Source of the DNA: Magnetovibrio sp.
GTDB taxonomy: Bacteria > Pseudomonadota > Alphaproteobacteria > Rhodospirillales > Magnetovibrionaceae
NCBI GenBank assembly: GCA_026196495.1
Contig: JAPHSY010000033.1
Location: 62,001 to 126,000 of the forward strand
Direction of reading: 5' to 3'
DNA: 64,000 nucleotides
In this document: piece after piece, positions 37,065 through 45,620 of the stretch
Position numbering within the stretch: the first letter of the stretch is position 1
Layout of the letters: each line of letters starts with the position of its first letter
Position numbers and translations under genes: made by a program
Notes under the pieces: generated by a model
What the model was told of the DNA's origin: nothing
Seen by the model: only the letters and a program-made list of their open reading frames with translations
Databases searched by the model: none

Positions 37065-38309
37065 CTACATCAAGATACCAACGAAGCAGCCAGTGATGCA
37101 GGTTGCGATGACGCCGGACACAATTGATTTCATGCCGAGCCCGACGATTTCACTTCGCCGTTCAGGTACCATAGTGGTGATCCCACCGAGCATGATTCCA
37201 AGGCTGCCAAAATTTGCAAAGCCACACATGGCATAGGTCATAATCAGTTTTGAGCGTTCCGACAGAGCATCTGCTGGCAGGGCTTTCATCTGTAAGTATG
37301 CAATCAATTCATTGAGGGCAACTTTTGTCCCCATGAGTGACCCTGCGACCGGTGCTTCCGCCCACGGCACGCCCATCAGCCACACAATTGGGGACATGAT
37401 CCAACCAAATATGAGTTCAAGAGATAGTGTTTTTTCACCAAAATCAGGAAGCAGGCTTAAAATTGCATCAACCAAACTGACCATGGCAACCATGGCAATC
37501 AGCATGGCTACGACGTTGATCAATAGGCCTACACCATCCAGGGTCCCGCGTGTGATTGCATCCATAGAACTGTGTGCAGGAGAGGGGGAAACAATGTCTG
37601 CACCTGTGTTTTCACCCTCACCAGGGACCATTAGCTTTGCGACCATGATTGCCGCTGGGGCACTGATGATTGACGCGCTGAGAATATGGCCCATGGCACC
37701 GGGAATGACGTCAGCCAAGAACGAGGCATAGAGCACCATCACCGTGCCTGCAATGGTGGCCATGCCGCAGGTCATAACCATGAACATTTCAGCACGCGAT
37801 AGCTTCTGCAAGTAGGGGCGCACGAACAGTGGGGCTTCGATCATACCGACGAATACATTGGCCGCAGCGCTGACGCCGACGGCACCGCCCACGCCCATGC
37901 TTTTTTGCAATAAGGTAGACAAGGCGTTAACCACAAGAGGCAACACCCGCCAGTAAAATAGCAATGCTGATAGTGCGCTGGTGACTAAAATCAAAGGCAG
38001 TGCTTCAAATGCCAATACAAAGGCAGACCCTGGGAAGGGGGCTTCAAATGGCAGGGGGCCGCCACCCAGATACCCGAAGACAAACGTGGTGCCTGCCTTC
38101 GTTGCGTTCTGTAAGGCCAATACACCATCGTTAAGCCACAAAAACACTTTCTGGGTGCCAGGCAGTTTCAGCAAAATCAATGCCAGTACCAATTGTACCG
38201 TTAATCCCCCCAGCGCAATGCGAACGGCACCGATGCGTCGGTTTTCACTGATGAGCCATGCGAACGTGGTCAAAACAATAAGCCCCAAAAGGCTTTGAAG
38301 AAATTCCAT
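37065..38309 (-). CDS. Concentrative nucleoside transporter, NupC/CNT family
   Basis: A 414-residue inner-membrane protein with about ten hydrophobic segments. NVFVGMIEAPLFVRPYL and GSLMGTKVALNELIAY match the two nucleoside-binding motifs of the CNT family (the second as GxKxxxNE). CNT proteins import nucleosides with sodium or protons. The stop nearly abuts the convergent ELM1-like gene. It has its own upstream region, and a 12-bp direct repeat lies about 70 bases from its start. It could be called nupC, but specificity is not determined. Confidence 0.93.
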   Translation of the reverse strand: MEFLQSLLGLIVLTTFAWLISENRRIGAVRIALGGLTVQLVLALILLKLPGTQKVFLWLNDGVLALQNATKAGTTFVFGYLGGGPLPFEAPFPGSAFVLAFEALPLILVTSALSALLFYWRVLPLVVNALSTLLQKSMGVGGAVGVSAAANVFVGMIEAPLFVRPYLQKLSRAEMFMVMTCGMATIAGTVMVLYASFLADVIPGAMGHILSASIISAPAAIMVAKLMVPGEGENTGADIVSPSPAHSSMDAITRGTLDGVGLLINVVAMLIAMVAMVSLVDAILSLLPDFGEKTLSLELIFGWIMSPIVWLMGVPWAEAPVAGSLMGTKVALNELIAYLQMKALPADALSERSKLIMTYAMCGFANFGSLGIMLGGITTMVPERRSEIVGLGMKSIVSGVIATCITGCFVGILM

Positions 38310-38376
38310 GTGTTCCCCCGAACCAATATGAAAATGGACTGTAGTCGATCATGATATTTATGCCAACCAATCCTCG

Positions 38377-38409
38377 TGTTTGACAAAGTGAATGAGTTGT
38401 TTGACAAAG
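38377..38409. repeat. 12-bp direct repeat with 21-bp period between nupC-like and ybjN-like genes
   Basis: TGTTTGACAAAG at 38377-38388 and 38398-38409, exactly 21 bases apart start to start, in the divergent intergenic region. Two turns of helix puts both copies on one face of the DNA, which suggests a tandem activator or repressor site. The core also contains TTGACA. Confidence 0.55.
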
Positions 38410-38474
38410 GTGGAAAGTTTTGTAGCTGACGTGCTGCGTAGACGATTAGTTTTGAAAGTGAGATTGAACCTACA

Positions 38475-38969
38475 ATGCGTGCATTTTTGTTTGCCATATT
38501 GTTGAGTCTTGCGGTACCCGCGCACGCTGGTGACGTGGCTATATACATCACGCCTGCGCAATTGAAAGCGCAGTTTCAGGCGTGGAACTTTGAAGTCTTC
38601 GCCCACGAAGATGAGTTTGATCGTCCACAACTGCTGGTCGAACCCTTGTCAGGGGAGGGAAATCGGTTCGGATTGTTGTTACTGAACTGTAAGCCGGATG
38701 GGGAAACATTCATGAACAGCCAATGTGATGGGTTTGAATTCCGCGCCTATATGCGCCCCGGCTTTCCGATTGATGCAGAAGTTTATGAAAAATGGAATAG
38801 CTCTCATGGTCGCGCACGTGCATTTGTGTTTGATGGGTTTACCAATCTTGCTTGGTATATTCACGTTGGGGGTGGATTTGTGTGGACGAATATTCAGGCT
38901 CAATTGGCTTTTTGGCAATCCGAATTGGCTGAATATAAGGATTATTTAGACGCTTCAATCATGGATTGA
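38475..38969 (+). CDS. Exported YbjN-domain-like protein
   Basis: A 164-residue protein with a clear Sec signal peptide (residues 1-19: ...LAVPAHA-GD). The remainder fits the YbjN (type III secretion chaperone-like) fold: a helix then strands with CDGFEFRAYMRPGFPIDAEVYEKWNSSHGRARAFVFD and a closing helix (IQAQLAFWQSELAEYKDYL). Exported YbjN-type proteins are common in alphaproteobacteria but have no agreed function. The gene is alone, downstream of the 21-bp-spaced direct repeat. Confidence 0.8.
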   Translation: MRAFLFAILLSLAVPAHAGDVAIYITPAQLKAQFQAWNFEVFAHEDEFDRPQLLVEPLSGEGNRFGLLLLNCKPDGETFMNSQCDGFEFRAYMRPGFPIDAEVYEKWNSSHGRARAFVFDGFTNLAWYIHVGGGFVWTNIQAQLAFWQSELAEYKDYLDASIMD

Positions 38970-39081
38970 TTAGCCGCTACTTTAGATTGATTGTAATTAG
39001 CTGTTGTCATTATGCCCATACAGGATCAAACTATATACCTATACTGATTCTAAATTTCACGACCATTAGGAGAGTTTGGTC

Positions 39082-40029
39082 ATGGCCACGTCGAGCCAAT
39101 TGCATGGCGGGGCTGTTGGTAGTGGTTTAAAGTTTCTCATTGTTGACGATGATGCTTACTATGCTAGACAGCTTCGCGAACAAATTTTCAGAGCCTGTGG
39201 ACGGAACTCCAAAGTTCACCAGGTGAGTACGATTGACTCTGCGTTACAGGAACTCAACGCCCATAATTTTGATGTGTGCTTTTTGAGCTATGCTTTGGCT
39301 GAAAGTCAGGGATTGCAAGATCCGAAAGTAGCGCGTTTCCCCAAACTTATGACGGCGATGATTTTTGTCGCTGAAAACCCCAGTAAAAAAGCAGCCCTAC
39401 AAGCCTTGAGCTTTGGCGCAAAAGACTTCCTGGTGAAATCGAGCATGTCGGATTTTGATGTTGCCAAAAGTGTGTCCTACACACTGTATTGGAAGTGTCG
39501 TGAAATTGAGCTGGAAGCAGCAATCATGCGCGACCAAGTGACCGGGTTGAACAATACGCCGATGTTTGATGAACATCTCCGCCATAGCCTTGAACTGGCT
39601 AGACGCAATCGTGAAAAGGTTGGTTTGTTGATGATCGGTTTAACCGATATGGAGCCTGTAGAAGAAGACTATGGAGTAGAGGTCAGCGGTAAGCTTCTCA
39701 AACAAGTGGGGGAACGCATTTCTGCGAAAGTCCGTTCGACCGATGTTGTGGCCCGTGTCAGCAATCGGGAGTTCGCTGCGATTTTGTCGAAAGTTTCTTC
39801 GTCCGGAGTGGTGAAGACGCTGTCGGGATCAATTGCTTCGGCGATTTCGGAACGGCCTTATGAAATTGATGGCTATGCTTTAAAAATCAGCGCAACGGTT
39901 GGGGCATCAACCTTCCCTGATGATGGCGACAATATTGAAGACCTGAAATCGTTCGCCAAAGATTCACTTGTTGATCTCATTGCCCGTAAAGAAGACGCCA
40001 ACGCCTTCCGTCCGTTCAATTACTATTGA
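39082..40029 (+). CDS. Degenerate receiver-GGDEF protein with retained I-site (probable c-di-GMP effector)
   Basis: A 315-residue protein. The N-terminal receiver-like domain (about 16-135) has the acidic pair DDD, but Ser69 (CFLSYAL) stands where the phospho-Asp should be. The C-terminal GGDEF-fold domain (about 148-310) begins RDQVTGLNN. The catalytic signature is SNREF (227-231) instead of GG(D/E)EF, while the inhibitory c-di-GMP-binding RxxD (RSTD, 218-221) is kept five residues before it. This resembles PopA of Caulobacter, a c-di-GMP-binding effector rather than a cyclase. The start is ATG 39082, with AGGAGAG upstream. An in-frame TTG two codons earlier is rejected. Confidence 0.9.
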   Translation: MATSSQLHGGAVGSGLKFLIVDDDAYYARQLREQIFRACGRNSKVHQVSTIDSALQELNAHNFDVCFLSYALAESQGLQDPKVARFPKLMTAMIFVAENPSKKAALQALSFGAKDFLVKSSMSDFDVAKSVSYTLYWKCREIELEAAIMRDQVTGLNNTPMFDEHLRHSLELARRNREKVGLLMIGLTDMEPVEEDYGVEVSGKLLKQVGERISAKVRSTDVVARVSNREFAAILSKVSSSGVVKTLSGSIASAISERPYEIDGYALKISATVGASTFPDDGDNIEDLKSFAKDSLVDLIARKEDANAFRPFNYY

Positions 40030-40035
40030 ACCTTA

Positions 40036-41385
40036 TCAGACCGCTTTGGAGTGACGACCGACACCGGATGCGAAGTAGGTGTCGAAGACACTTGCGACCA
40101 AGCGGATGAATGGACGTCCGTCATCGCTGACGGTAATGTTGCCATCTTCCACAATGCAGATGCCGTCTCTGATTAACGGTTCCAGTTTTGCAAGGTCTTC
40201 ATCAAAGTCTTTGGCGTTTGCACCATGCTCATGACAGCGAGCATGGAGATCCACCGTAAGGTTGCACATGATGTCTTCGATAATGTCGCGGCGCAGTTTG
40301 TCTTCGGCGCTCAAACCAATGCCTTTGGCGGCTGGCAGTACTCCAGAATAAATGGCTTGGGAATAGCTTTTGAGTGGGCGCTCATTTTGCACGTACCCCT
40401 GGGGCAAATAACCGATGGCGGATGCACCAAAACCCAACATAGCAGGGGCCGTGTCGGTGGTGTAGCCCTGGAAGTTGCGATGCAGATCACCCGTTTCAAC
40501 AGCATTGGCCATATTGTCATCAGGGTGGGCAAAGTGATCAAAGCCAACCTGGACGTAGCCGCGTTCTTTTAAGCGCTCTACCGCTAGGGTGAATTGTTCC
40601 CAACGTTCTTCCGCACCAGGTAGATCTTCGTCCTTGATCATCTTTTGATGTGATTGCATCCACGGCACATGGGCATAGCCAAACAAGGCGATGCGGTTGG
40701 GCTGCAAATCCACGGTTAGATCGATCATGGTTTCAATTTCTGTCGTGTCTTGATGGGGCAGACCGTACATCAAATCCATATTGATATGATTGATGGAATG
40801 TTTGCGCAGCCACCCGATGACTTCTTTGGTCATGTCGTAGGGTTGGATGCGGTGAATGGCTTCTTGAACTTTGGGTTCGTATGACTGTACTCCGATGGAG
40901 GCCCTGTTCACACCAGCGGCTTCCAATTCTGCAACGTAGTCTTCGGTGGCTGTGCGCGGGTCCAGTTCAACGGCAATTTCTGCGTCATCGGCGACGTCGA
41001 AGCGTTCGCGCAACTTATTCATGATCGCCATCCAGTCTTCACCCTTGAGCATGGTGGGCGAACCACCACCCCAGTGCAGGTGTTTGGCCGTGAAGCGTGT
41101 GGGCAGGGCATCGGCGACTAGGTCGACTTCAGCCAACAGTGCATCCAGATATTCCTTCACTGGGTCATAACGCTTGACGATTTTGGTATAGCAACCACAG
41201 AACCAGCACATTTCATCACAAAATGGGATGTGGAAATACAGCGATAACGGGGTCTTAGGATCCAATTCGGCCAGCCATTGTTTATAAACATCACCGTTAA
41301 CACCGTCATGAAAATGAGGGGCAGTGGGGTAGCTGGTGTAGCGCGGAACGCTTAGGTCGTATTTGTTGATCAGGTTGTTGTTCAT
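40036..41385 (-). CDS. hemN: Oxygen-independent coproporphyrinogen III dehydrogenase
   Basis: A radical-SAM enzyme that converts coproporphyrinogen III to protoporphyrinogen IX without oxygen. 449 residues, normal length. The [4Fe-4S] motif is in HIPFCDEMCWFCGCYTK (CxxxCxxC), and GGGSPTML, ELDPRTATEDYV and SIGVQSYEPKVQEAI are HemN signatures that separate it from HemW. The start is ATG 41385 (MNNNLINKYDL); a 38-residue upstream extension has no conserved sequence. Expression is often FNR-controlled under low oxygen, but I find no convincing FNR box in the upstream region. Confidence 0.97.
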   Translation of the reverse strand: MNNNLINKYDLSVPRYTSYPTAPHFHDGVNGDVYKQWLAELDPKTPLSLYFHIPFCDEMCWFCGCYTKIVKRYDPVKEYLDALLAEVDLVADALPTRFTAKHLHWGGGSPTMLKGEDWMAIMNKLRERFDVADDAEIAVELDPRTATEDYVAELEAAGVNRASIGVQSYEPKVQEAIHRIQPYDMTKEVIGWLRKHSINHINMDLMYGLPHQDTTEIETMIDLTVDLQPNRIALFGYAHVPWMQSHQKMIKDEDLPGAEERWEQFTLAVERLKERGYVQVGFDHFAHPDDNMANAVETGDLHRNFQGYTTDTAPAMLGFGASAIGYLPQGYVQNERPLKSYSQAIYSGVLPAAKGIGLSAEDKLRRDIIEDIMCNLTVDLHARCHEHGANAKDFDEDLAKLEPLIRDGICIVEDGNITVSDDGRPFIRLVASVFDTYFASGVGRHSKAV

Positions 41386-41735
41386 GCGCTTTAGGACTTT
41401 CCGTCGCGTTGTCTTTAGATACGTTGCCCTTAACCTAAGGGGCGCTGTGCAGAAGTGCAAGCAAGCAGGCATCACAGTTATGGGATCAAAATGGCGCAAT
41501 TAGGGCAGGATTAGTAAGAATACCCCGGTTCTAACATTTATTGATTAGGTGAAAGGAGGGGAATCAGTTGATAAGATTTTGCCGCTAAAATTGTGCCGCA
41601 AAGTGACATGTGTCACAATGTGAAATTGAAATAAGTGATAGAGTTTGAGAGTGTAAGTGCTTTGTTATTCTTGAATGATGAGCAGGGTGGGTTGTCTAAT
41701 TTTCACTCAATAACCGCCGTTGGGGCGACGTGATT
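41386..41735. other. 350-bp intergenic region between hemN and the pilus tadE gene
   Basis: This divergent control region contains no gene that I can support. It holds one Crp-like palindrome and one copy of the motif shared with the flp promoter region (both at 41602-41628), plus AT-rich DNA. No hairpin terminator was seen. Confidence 0.6.
41602..41628 (+). promoter_or_regulatory. Crp-like palindrome and shared Tad-promoter motif upstream of tadE
   Basis: AGTGACATGTGTCACA (41602-41617) matches the CRP pattern TGTGA-N6-TCACA in nine of ten conserved positions. It overlaps CACAATGTGAAATTG (41614-41628). A near-identical copy of the second motif lies upstream of the flp pilin gene. A Crp/Fnr protein is encoded 4 kb downstream in the same locus. 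Confidence 0.6.
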
Positions 41736-42335
41736 ATGACGAATCAGTTAAATACAGACTCGAAATCTTCAAAGCGTAACTGGTTCCGTGATTTTTTCAG
41801 AGATAAACGTCGCGGTACCCAAGGTGTGGTCGCGCTCGAATTTGCTCTTATTGCCCCAGTGTTTTTGTATCTGCTGATGGGAATTCTTGAAGTTTCCATT
41901 TTACTTTTTGTGAATTCCGTTGTTGATGGTGCGGCTCAATCGGCTGCGCGTAAAATTCGCACTGGTGAGGCACAACAATCAGGTGATACTGAAACGGCGT
42001 TCAGAACAGAACTCTGTGCTTCGATTACATCTATATATGACTGCAATGATATTGAGTTGGACGTGTCGACACACTCGACATTTTCATCGGTCTCTATCCC
42101 TGATGTAAAAGTCAATGGAAATGGAGATCTCGTTTATGTTGATGGCGACAGTGACGACAGTAACGATGTGTTGTATGTCGCCTCAGTTACGGCAGGCGGA
42201 GCAAGTGAAATTTCGGTTGTCCATGTAATCTATTCTTGGGATTTTGCGACACCTATGATTGGTGAATTGGTGGGGGATGGTTCATCAATTTCACTTTTTA
42301 CCACGGTTGTCTTTCGTAATGAGCCATATGAGTGA
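41736..42335 (+). CDS. TadE-family pseudopilin-like protein
   Basis: A 199-residue minor pilin-like protein of the Tad system. A short cytoplasmic basic head is followed by the processing site GVVALEFALIAPVFLYLLMG (Glu five residues after the likely cleavage point, then a hydrophobic helix, about 34-55). The remaining part is a mostly beta, Ser/Asp/Gly-rich periplasmic domain with two Cys (LCASITSIYDC). First of three such genes. The start is ATG 41736 behind TGGGGCGA; GTG 41730 is an alternative. Preceded by a Crp-like site. Confidence 0.87.
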   Translation: MTNQLNTDSKSSKRNWFRDFFRDKRRGTQGVVALEFALIAPVFLYLLMGILEVSILLFVNSVVDGAAQSAARKIRTGEAQQSGDTETAFRTELCASITSIYDCNDIELDVSTHSTFSSVSIPDVKVNGNGDLVYVDGDSDDSNDVLYVASVTAGGASEISVVHVIYSWDFATPMIGELVGDGSSISLFTTVVFRNEPYE

Positions 42336-42340
42336 TTTAA

Positions 42341-42865
42341 ATGTTGCTGGTTCTTAATAAATTTTTTGAAGATTGTCGTGGCGTTGCTGCGATGGAGTTT
42401 GCTTTGACGGCTCCATTTTTAGCTTTGATGTTATTGGGCGTTGCGGAGCTCAACAATTACATTACGGCCGTGCGTAAAGTCAGTGCCGCTGCGTATACGG
42501 CTGCAGACCTGATTGCACAGGAAACCGACCTGACCAGCTCTGAGTTGAGCGAATTGTTTCAAGCTTCGCGTTTGGTTATTCATCCTTTGGATGATACTGA
42601 TCTTACGCTAGGCGCATCCAGTGTAAGATACGACGACACCACTGGTGATCCATCGGTAGATTGGACCGGAAGCTACAATGGTGGCTCTGTCAGCAGTGCA
42701 ACGACCTTAGCCACAGGGCTTGGCAGTGCAGGTGAAAGTGTGATCATAGTCACTGCATCTTACACCTATACACCTATATATTCTCTTATACTGTCAGGTA
42801 CGTTGACTTTGAGTGAAACCTCTATCACACGCCCGCGTTATCTTGATTATGTTGGGCTTTATTAG
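42341..42865 (+). CDS. TadE/TadF-like pseudopilin-like protein
   Basis: A 174-residue protein with the same layout: a short head, GVAAMEFALTAPFLALMLLGVAELN (prepilin-type site plus helix, about 14-38), and then a Thr/Ser-rich periplasmic domain. No Cys pair is seen. It starts 5 bases after the preceding gene and is followed by the VWA-containing TadG-like gene 25 bases later. In position it corresponds to TadF. Alpha variants differ in sequence, so the name is by position. Confidence 0.85.
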   Translation: MLLVLNKFFEDCRGVAAMEFALTAPFLALMLLGVAELNNYITAVRKVSAAAYTAADLIAQETDLTSSELSELFQASRLVIHPLDDTDLTLGASSVRYDDTTGDPSVDWTGSYNGGSVSSATTLATGLGSAGESVIIVTASYTYTPIYSLILSGTLTLSETSITRPRYLDYVGLY

Positions 42866-42890
42866 TGGACTGACTTGCTGACTAAAGAAG

Positions 42891-44237
42891 ATGGTTATGA
42901 ACCTCATCAGTTATGTAAAAAAATTACATCATAACTTTAAATCGGATGATCGAGGGATTGTCGCGGTTACGGTCGCTTTGTTACTCGTGCCGTTGGTTTT
43001 GGCGGTTGGTATTTCTTTGGATATTGGTCGCGCATATATCGTCAAACAACAATTGTTGCAAACAACAGATGCTGCAGCGCTTGCTGTTGGTGCGGGTATC
43101 GATTCAGATTCTACAGATGCTGAGTTGGAGGCAATCCTTGATGATTTTGTGGATGCGAATTACGAGGATGATTCATATACCACGATCAGTTCCACCACTT
43201 TTTCATATGTTGATTCAGACGTTACCGTTACGGCAGAGGCAACCGTTGAAACAACATTTATGAAAGTTGTTGGCGTCAATAGCTTGGATGTAAAAGCCTC
43301 AAGTGTTGTTACCCGTCAGGAAGACACACTTGAGGTGGTTTTGGTCCTCGACAACTCTGGTTCCATGTCAGGCAGCAAACTCACGGCTCTTAAAGAAGCG
43401 TCAGAGAGCCTTGTCGACATTCTTTTTGGTTCCGATACAACATCTTCTCAAGTGAAAATTGGACTCGTTCCCTTTTCCAACAATGTCAATATCGGCACAT
43501 CCAACACGGCCTATATGTCCGATACCACTGCTGATGATTGGGGGACAACTAGCTGGCAAGGCTGCGTAATGGCCGTGACAACGGATGATGAAGATACAAA
43601 GGATGACTATACTGGTCCTTGGGACCCCATGTACTGGGCGGATGATTCCAACAATAACTGGTACTACTCCGGCGATTACCACATATCGTCATCCAGAACC
43701 CCAAACAAGTATTGCATTGAGAATGCAATAACGCCACTAACCAATGATAAGACGACATTGACGGATGCCATTGATGATATGGTGGCGTATGGTGGAACGC
43801 ATATTAATTTGGGGGCTATTTGGGGATGGCGATTGATTTCACCATCAGAGCCATTTACCGAAGGTGCTGCATACGGGGCAGCAGATAATACCAAAGCGGT
43901 TATTATTCTGACGGATGGTGCAAATACGGCTTATAGCTATATTTATGATGCTTTTGGTTATCCATCGGATGAATTGCTGGGGTCAGGTATCAATTCAGCG
44001 TCTGAGGTTGCTGACGAGATTGATGATCGATTAAATACGATCTGTACAAATATCAAAGCCGCAGGCGTTACCGTTTATACCATTACGTTTAGTCTGACAG
44101 ATGCTTCTACAATTGCACTGTTCGAAGATTGTGCGACGGATACTGATCATTATTACGACTCACCGACGACGGATGAACTCACGCGGACATTTCGTACCAT
44201 TGCCGCAGAATTGAAACAGCTTCACGTTTCAAATTAA
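42891..44237 (+). CDS. TadG-like protein with von Willebrand factor A domain
   Basis: A 448-residue protein. An N-terminal TadE/G-type segment (about 20-48: GIVAVTVALLLVPLVLAVGISLDIGR) anchors it in the membrane. A region of about 100 residues is followed by a VWA domain (about 147-440), with the metal-ion site DNSGS (154-158), VIILTDGAN later and a C-terminal Asp-rich stretch. VWA domains bind ligands through the metal site, and TadG is needed for pilus assembly or adhesion in Tad systems. Many Ser, Thr and Tyr residues and low Lys point to a cell-surface protein. Confidence 0.88.
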   Translation: MVMNLISYVKKLHHNFKSDDRGIVAVTVALLLVPLVLAVGISLDIGRAYIVKQQLLQTTDAAALAVGAGIDSDSTDAELEAILDDFVDANYEDDSYTTISSTTFSYVDSDVTVTAEATVETTFMKVVGVNSLDVKASSVVTRQEDTLEVVLVLDNSGSMSGSKLTALKEASESLVDILFGSDTTSSQVKIGLVPFSNNVNIGTSNTAYMSDTTADDWGTTSWQGCVMAVTTDDEDTKDDYTGPWDPMYWADDSNNNWYYSGDYHISSSRTPNKYCIENAITPLTNDKTTLTDAIDDMVAYGGTHINLGAIWGWRLISPSEPFTEGAAYGAADNTKAVIILTDGANTAYSYIYDAFGYPSDELLGSGINSASEVADEIDDRLNTICTNIKAAGVTVYTITFSLTDASTIALFEDCATDTDHYYDSPTTDELTRTFRTIAAELKQLHVSN

Positions 44238-44344
44238 TCTAACGTCACTCATAATTGTATTTCGTTAAGTGTTCGTTTTTAACGCCATTGTGGATGCTGG
44301 GGCATAGTATGATGTAAACTTGCCTAGGTTTTGGGATTCTGTTT

Positions 44345-45130
44345 ATGGAACGTTTGATGAGTTTACACACAAGAACGTGGCGTGGTGCTGTTTTCGGTGC
44401 TGCCGTCATTGTTTTATCTGCATGTCAGACGACTTCGACAAAAACACCTGAGACCGAGCCTCTTGACGGTGTTCAACGAACCTTGTTCCAGGCGGGACGA
44501 GATTCCGAACTTGCACACAAATATGAAGCTGCTGCTGGGGCTTATGGGCGATTATCTGAAATGCGCCCCAATGATCCGGCTGTATTGGCTTCGTTTTTGC
44601 GCAATATGCGCTATAGCGGGCGTGCGCGCGATGTATTGAAATATCTTGATGATAAACCGCAAGAATTACTTTCTGACAAAGATGTGCAATTTGAGCAGGC
44701 CAAGGCTTACTTAGCGGCAGGTAAGAAAAATGAAGCCTTGATGATATTGCGCACAGTTCAAGAAAAACTTCCCGGTGATTGGCGGGTGTATTCTGCCCTG
44801 GGCATCACATTGGATGCCTTGGCCCTCTATGATGATGCGCAGTTCAATTACCAAAAAGCGCTCGCAATATCTCCCAACAATGAAGTGGTGTTGAATAATC
44901 TGGCTATGTCGTTGGCGATGACGGGTAAGCTTAAGGCTGCCATTGAAGCATTGGAGACAGCTGCTGGGGTAAACAGAAATAACCAGCAAATTCGCCAAAA
45001 TCTAGCATTACTCTACGCTATCAATGGTCAAGTGGATCGTGCAAAAACCTTAGCTGCTATGGATTTGGATGCTGGGGATTTGGAAACCAATATGAGTTTT
45101 TATCGTCGATTTGAAAGATCACCCCAATGA
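44345..45130 (+). CDS. tadD: TadD-like TPR lipoprotein of the Tad pilus
   Basis: A 261-residue lipoprotein. The signal with lipobox LSAC (near residue 26) is followed by TPR repeats (about 45-225), for example AYGRLSEMRPNDPAVLASFL and YDDAQFNYQKALAISPNNEVVLNNLAMSLAM. In Tad systems TadD is the pilotin-like helper that supports the CpaC secretin. Its ATGA stop overlaps the start of the PilZ gene. It is separated by 107 bases from the VWA gene, with no terminator in between. Confidence 0.9.
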   Translation: MERLMSLHTRTWRGAVFGAAVIVLSACQTTSTKTPETEPLDGVQRTLFQAGRDSELAHKYEAAAGAYGRLSEMRPNDPAVLASFLRNMRYSGRARDVLKYLDDKPQELLSDKDVQFEQAKAYLAAGKKNEALMILRTVQEKLPGDWRVYSALGITLDALALYDDAQFNYQKALAISPNNEVVLNNLAMSLAMTGKLKAAIEALETAAGVNRNNQQIRQNLALLYAINGQVDRAKTLAAMDLDAGDLETNMSFYRRFERSPQ

Positions 45131-45537
45131 ATGATCGGCTATCTGAAGAAGAGCTGGTGAAGCGTCGACAGAATGTACGCCTGACGACTGTGTATGGTGG
45201 ACGGATCAGCCAATTTGGCAAAGCTTACGCGTGCACCGTATCGGATGTTTCGGCGGGTGGGGCAAAATTAAAATTGAAAGACCCTCAACATTTCAATGCA
45301 TTAATCATGGATCAGCCGGTGCAATTGGTGTTTGAACGGCTGTCTGATTATAAGGCGCTGAATGGGGATTTGGCTTGGTCTAATCCTAATGAACACATTG
45401 TCGGAATCAACTTTACTGACCCTGAATTGCGCCGCAGAGTTGTGTTGAAACGATTGATGCCCAATCGTTGGCGGATTGCCAATGAACACGCTGCCCGTAA
45501 AGATACTGAAGGTTCTCCCTCGAAAGTCATTGAATAA
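45127..45537 (+). CDS. PilZ-domain protein
   Basis: A 136-residue cytoplasmic protein with a PilZ domain (about 10-110). Both c-di-GMP-binding motifs are present: KRRQNVR (RxxxR) at residues about 12-18 and SDVSAGGAKL (D/NxSxxG) at about 40-49. C-di-GMP binding is therefore likely. The start overlaps tadD by four bases, so it belongs to the pilus operon, a suggestive place for c-di-GMP control of pilus assembly. The C-terminal 25 residues are polar and probably disordered. Confidence 0.9.
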   Translation: MNDRLSEEELVKRRQNVRLTTVYGGRISQFGKAYACTVSDVSAGGAKLKLKDPQHFNALIMDQPVQLVFERLSDYKALNGDLAWSNPNEHIVGINFTDPELRRRVVLKRLMPNRWRIANEHAARKDTEGSPSKVIE

Positions 45538-45620
45538 TAATCAAATCTTGTTCAAGTGCATTGAAACGTAAGTCTTTATTTGACAATATGTAGGCTGAAC
45601 AGGGGCAGATACTTCAAGTT

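Noticed and set aside
41386-41735. FNR box for hemN
   Set aside because: TTGAT-like half-sites occur (TTGATTAGG, TTGATAAG), but no matching ATCAA half at four-base spacing; not a convincing FNR site.
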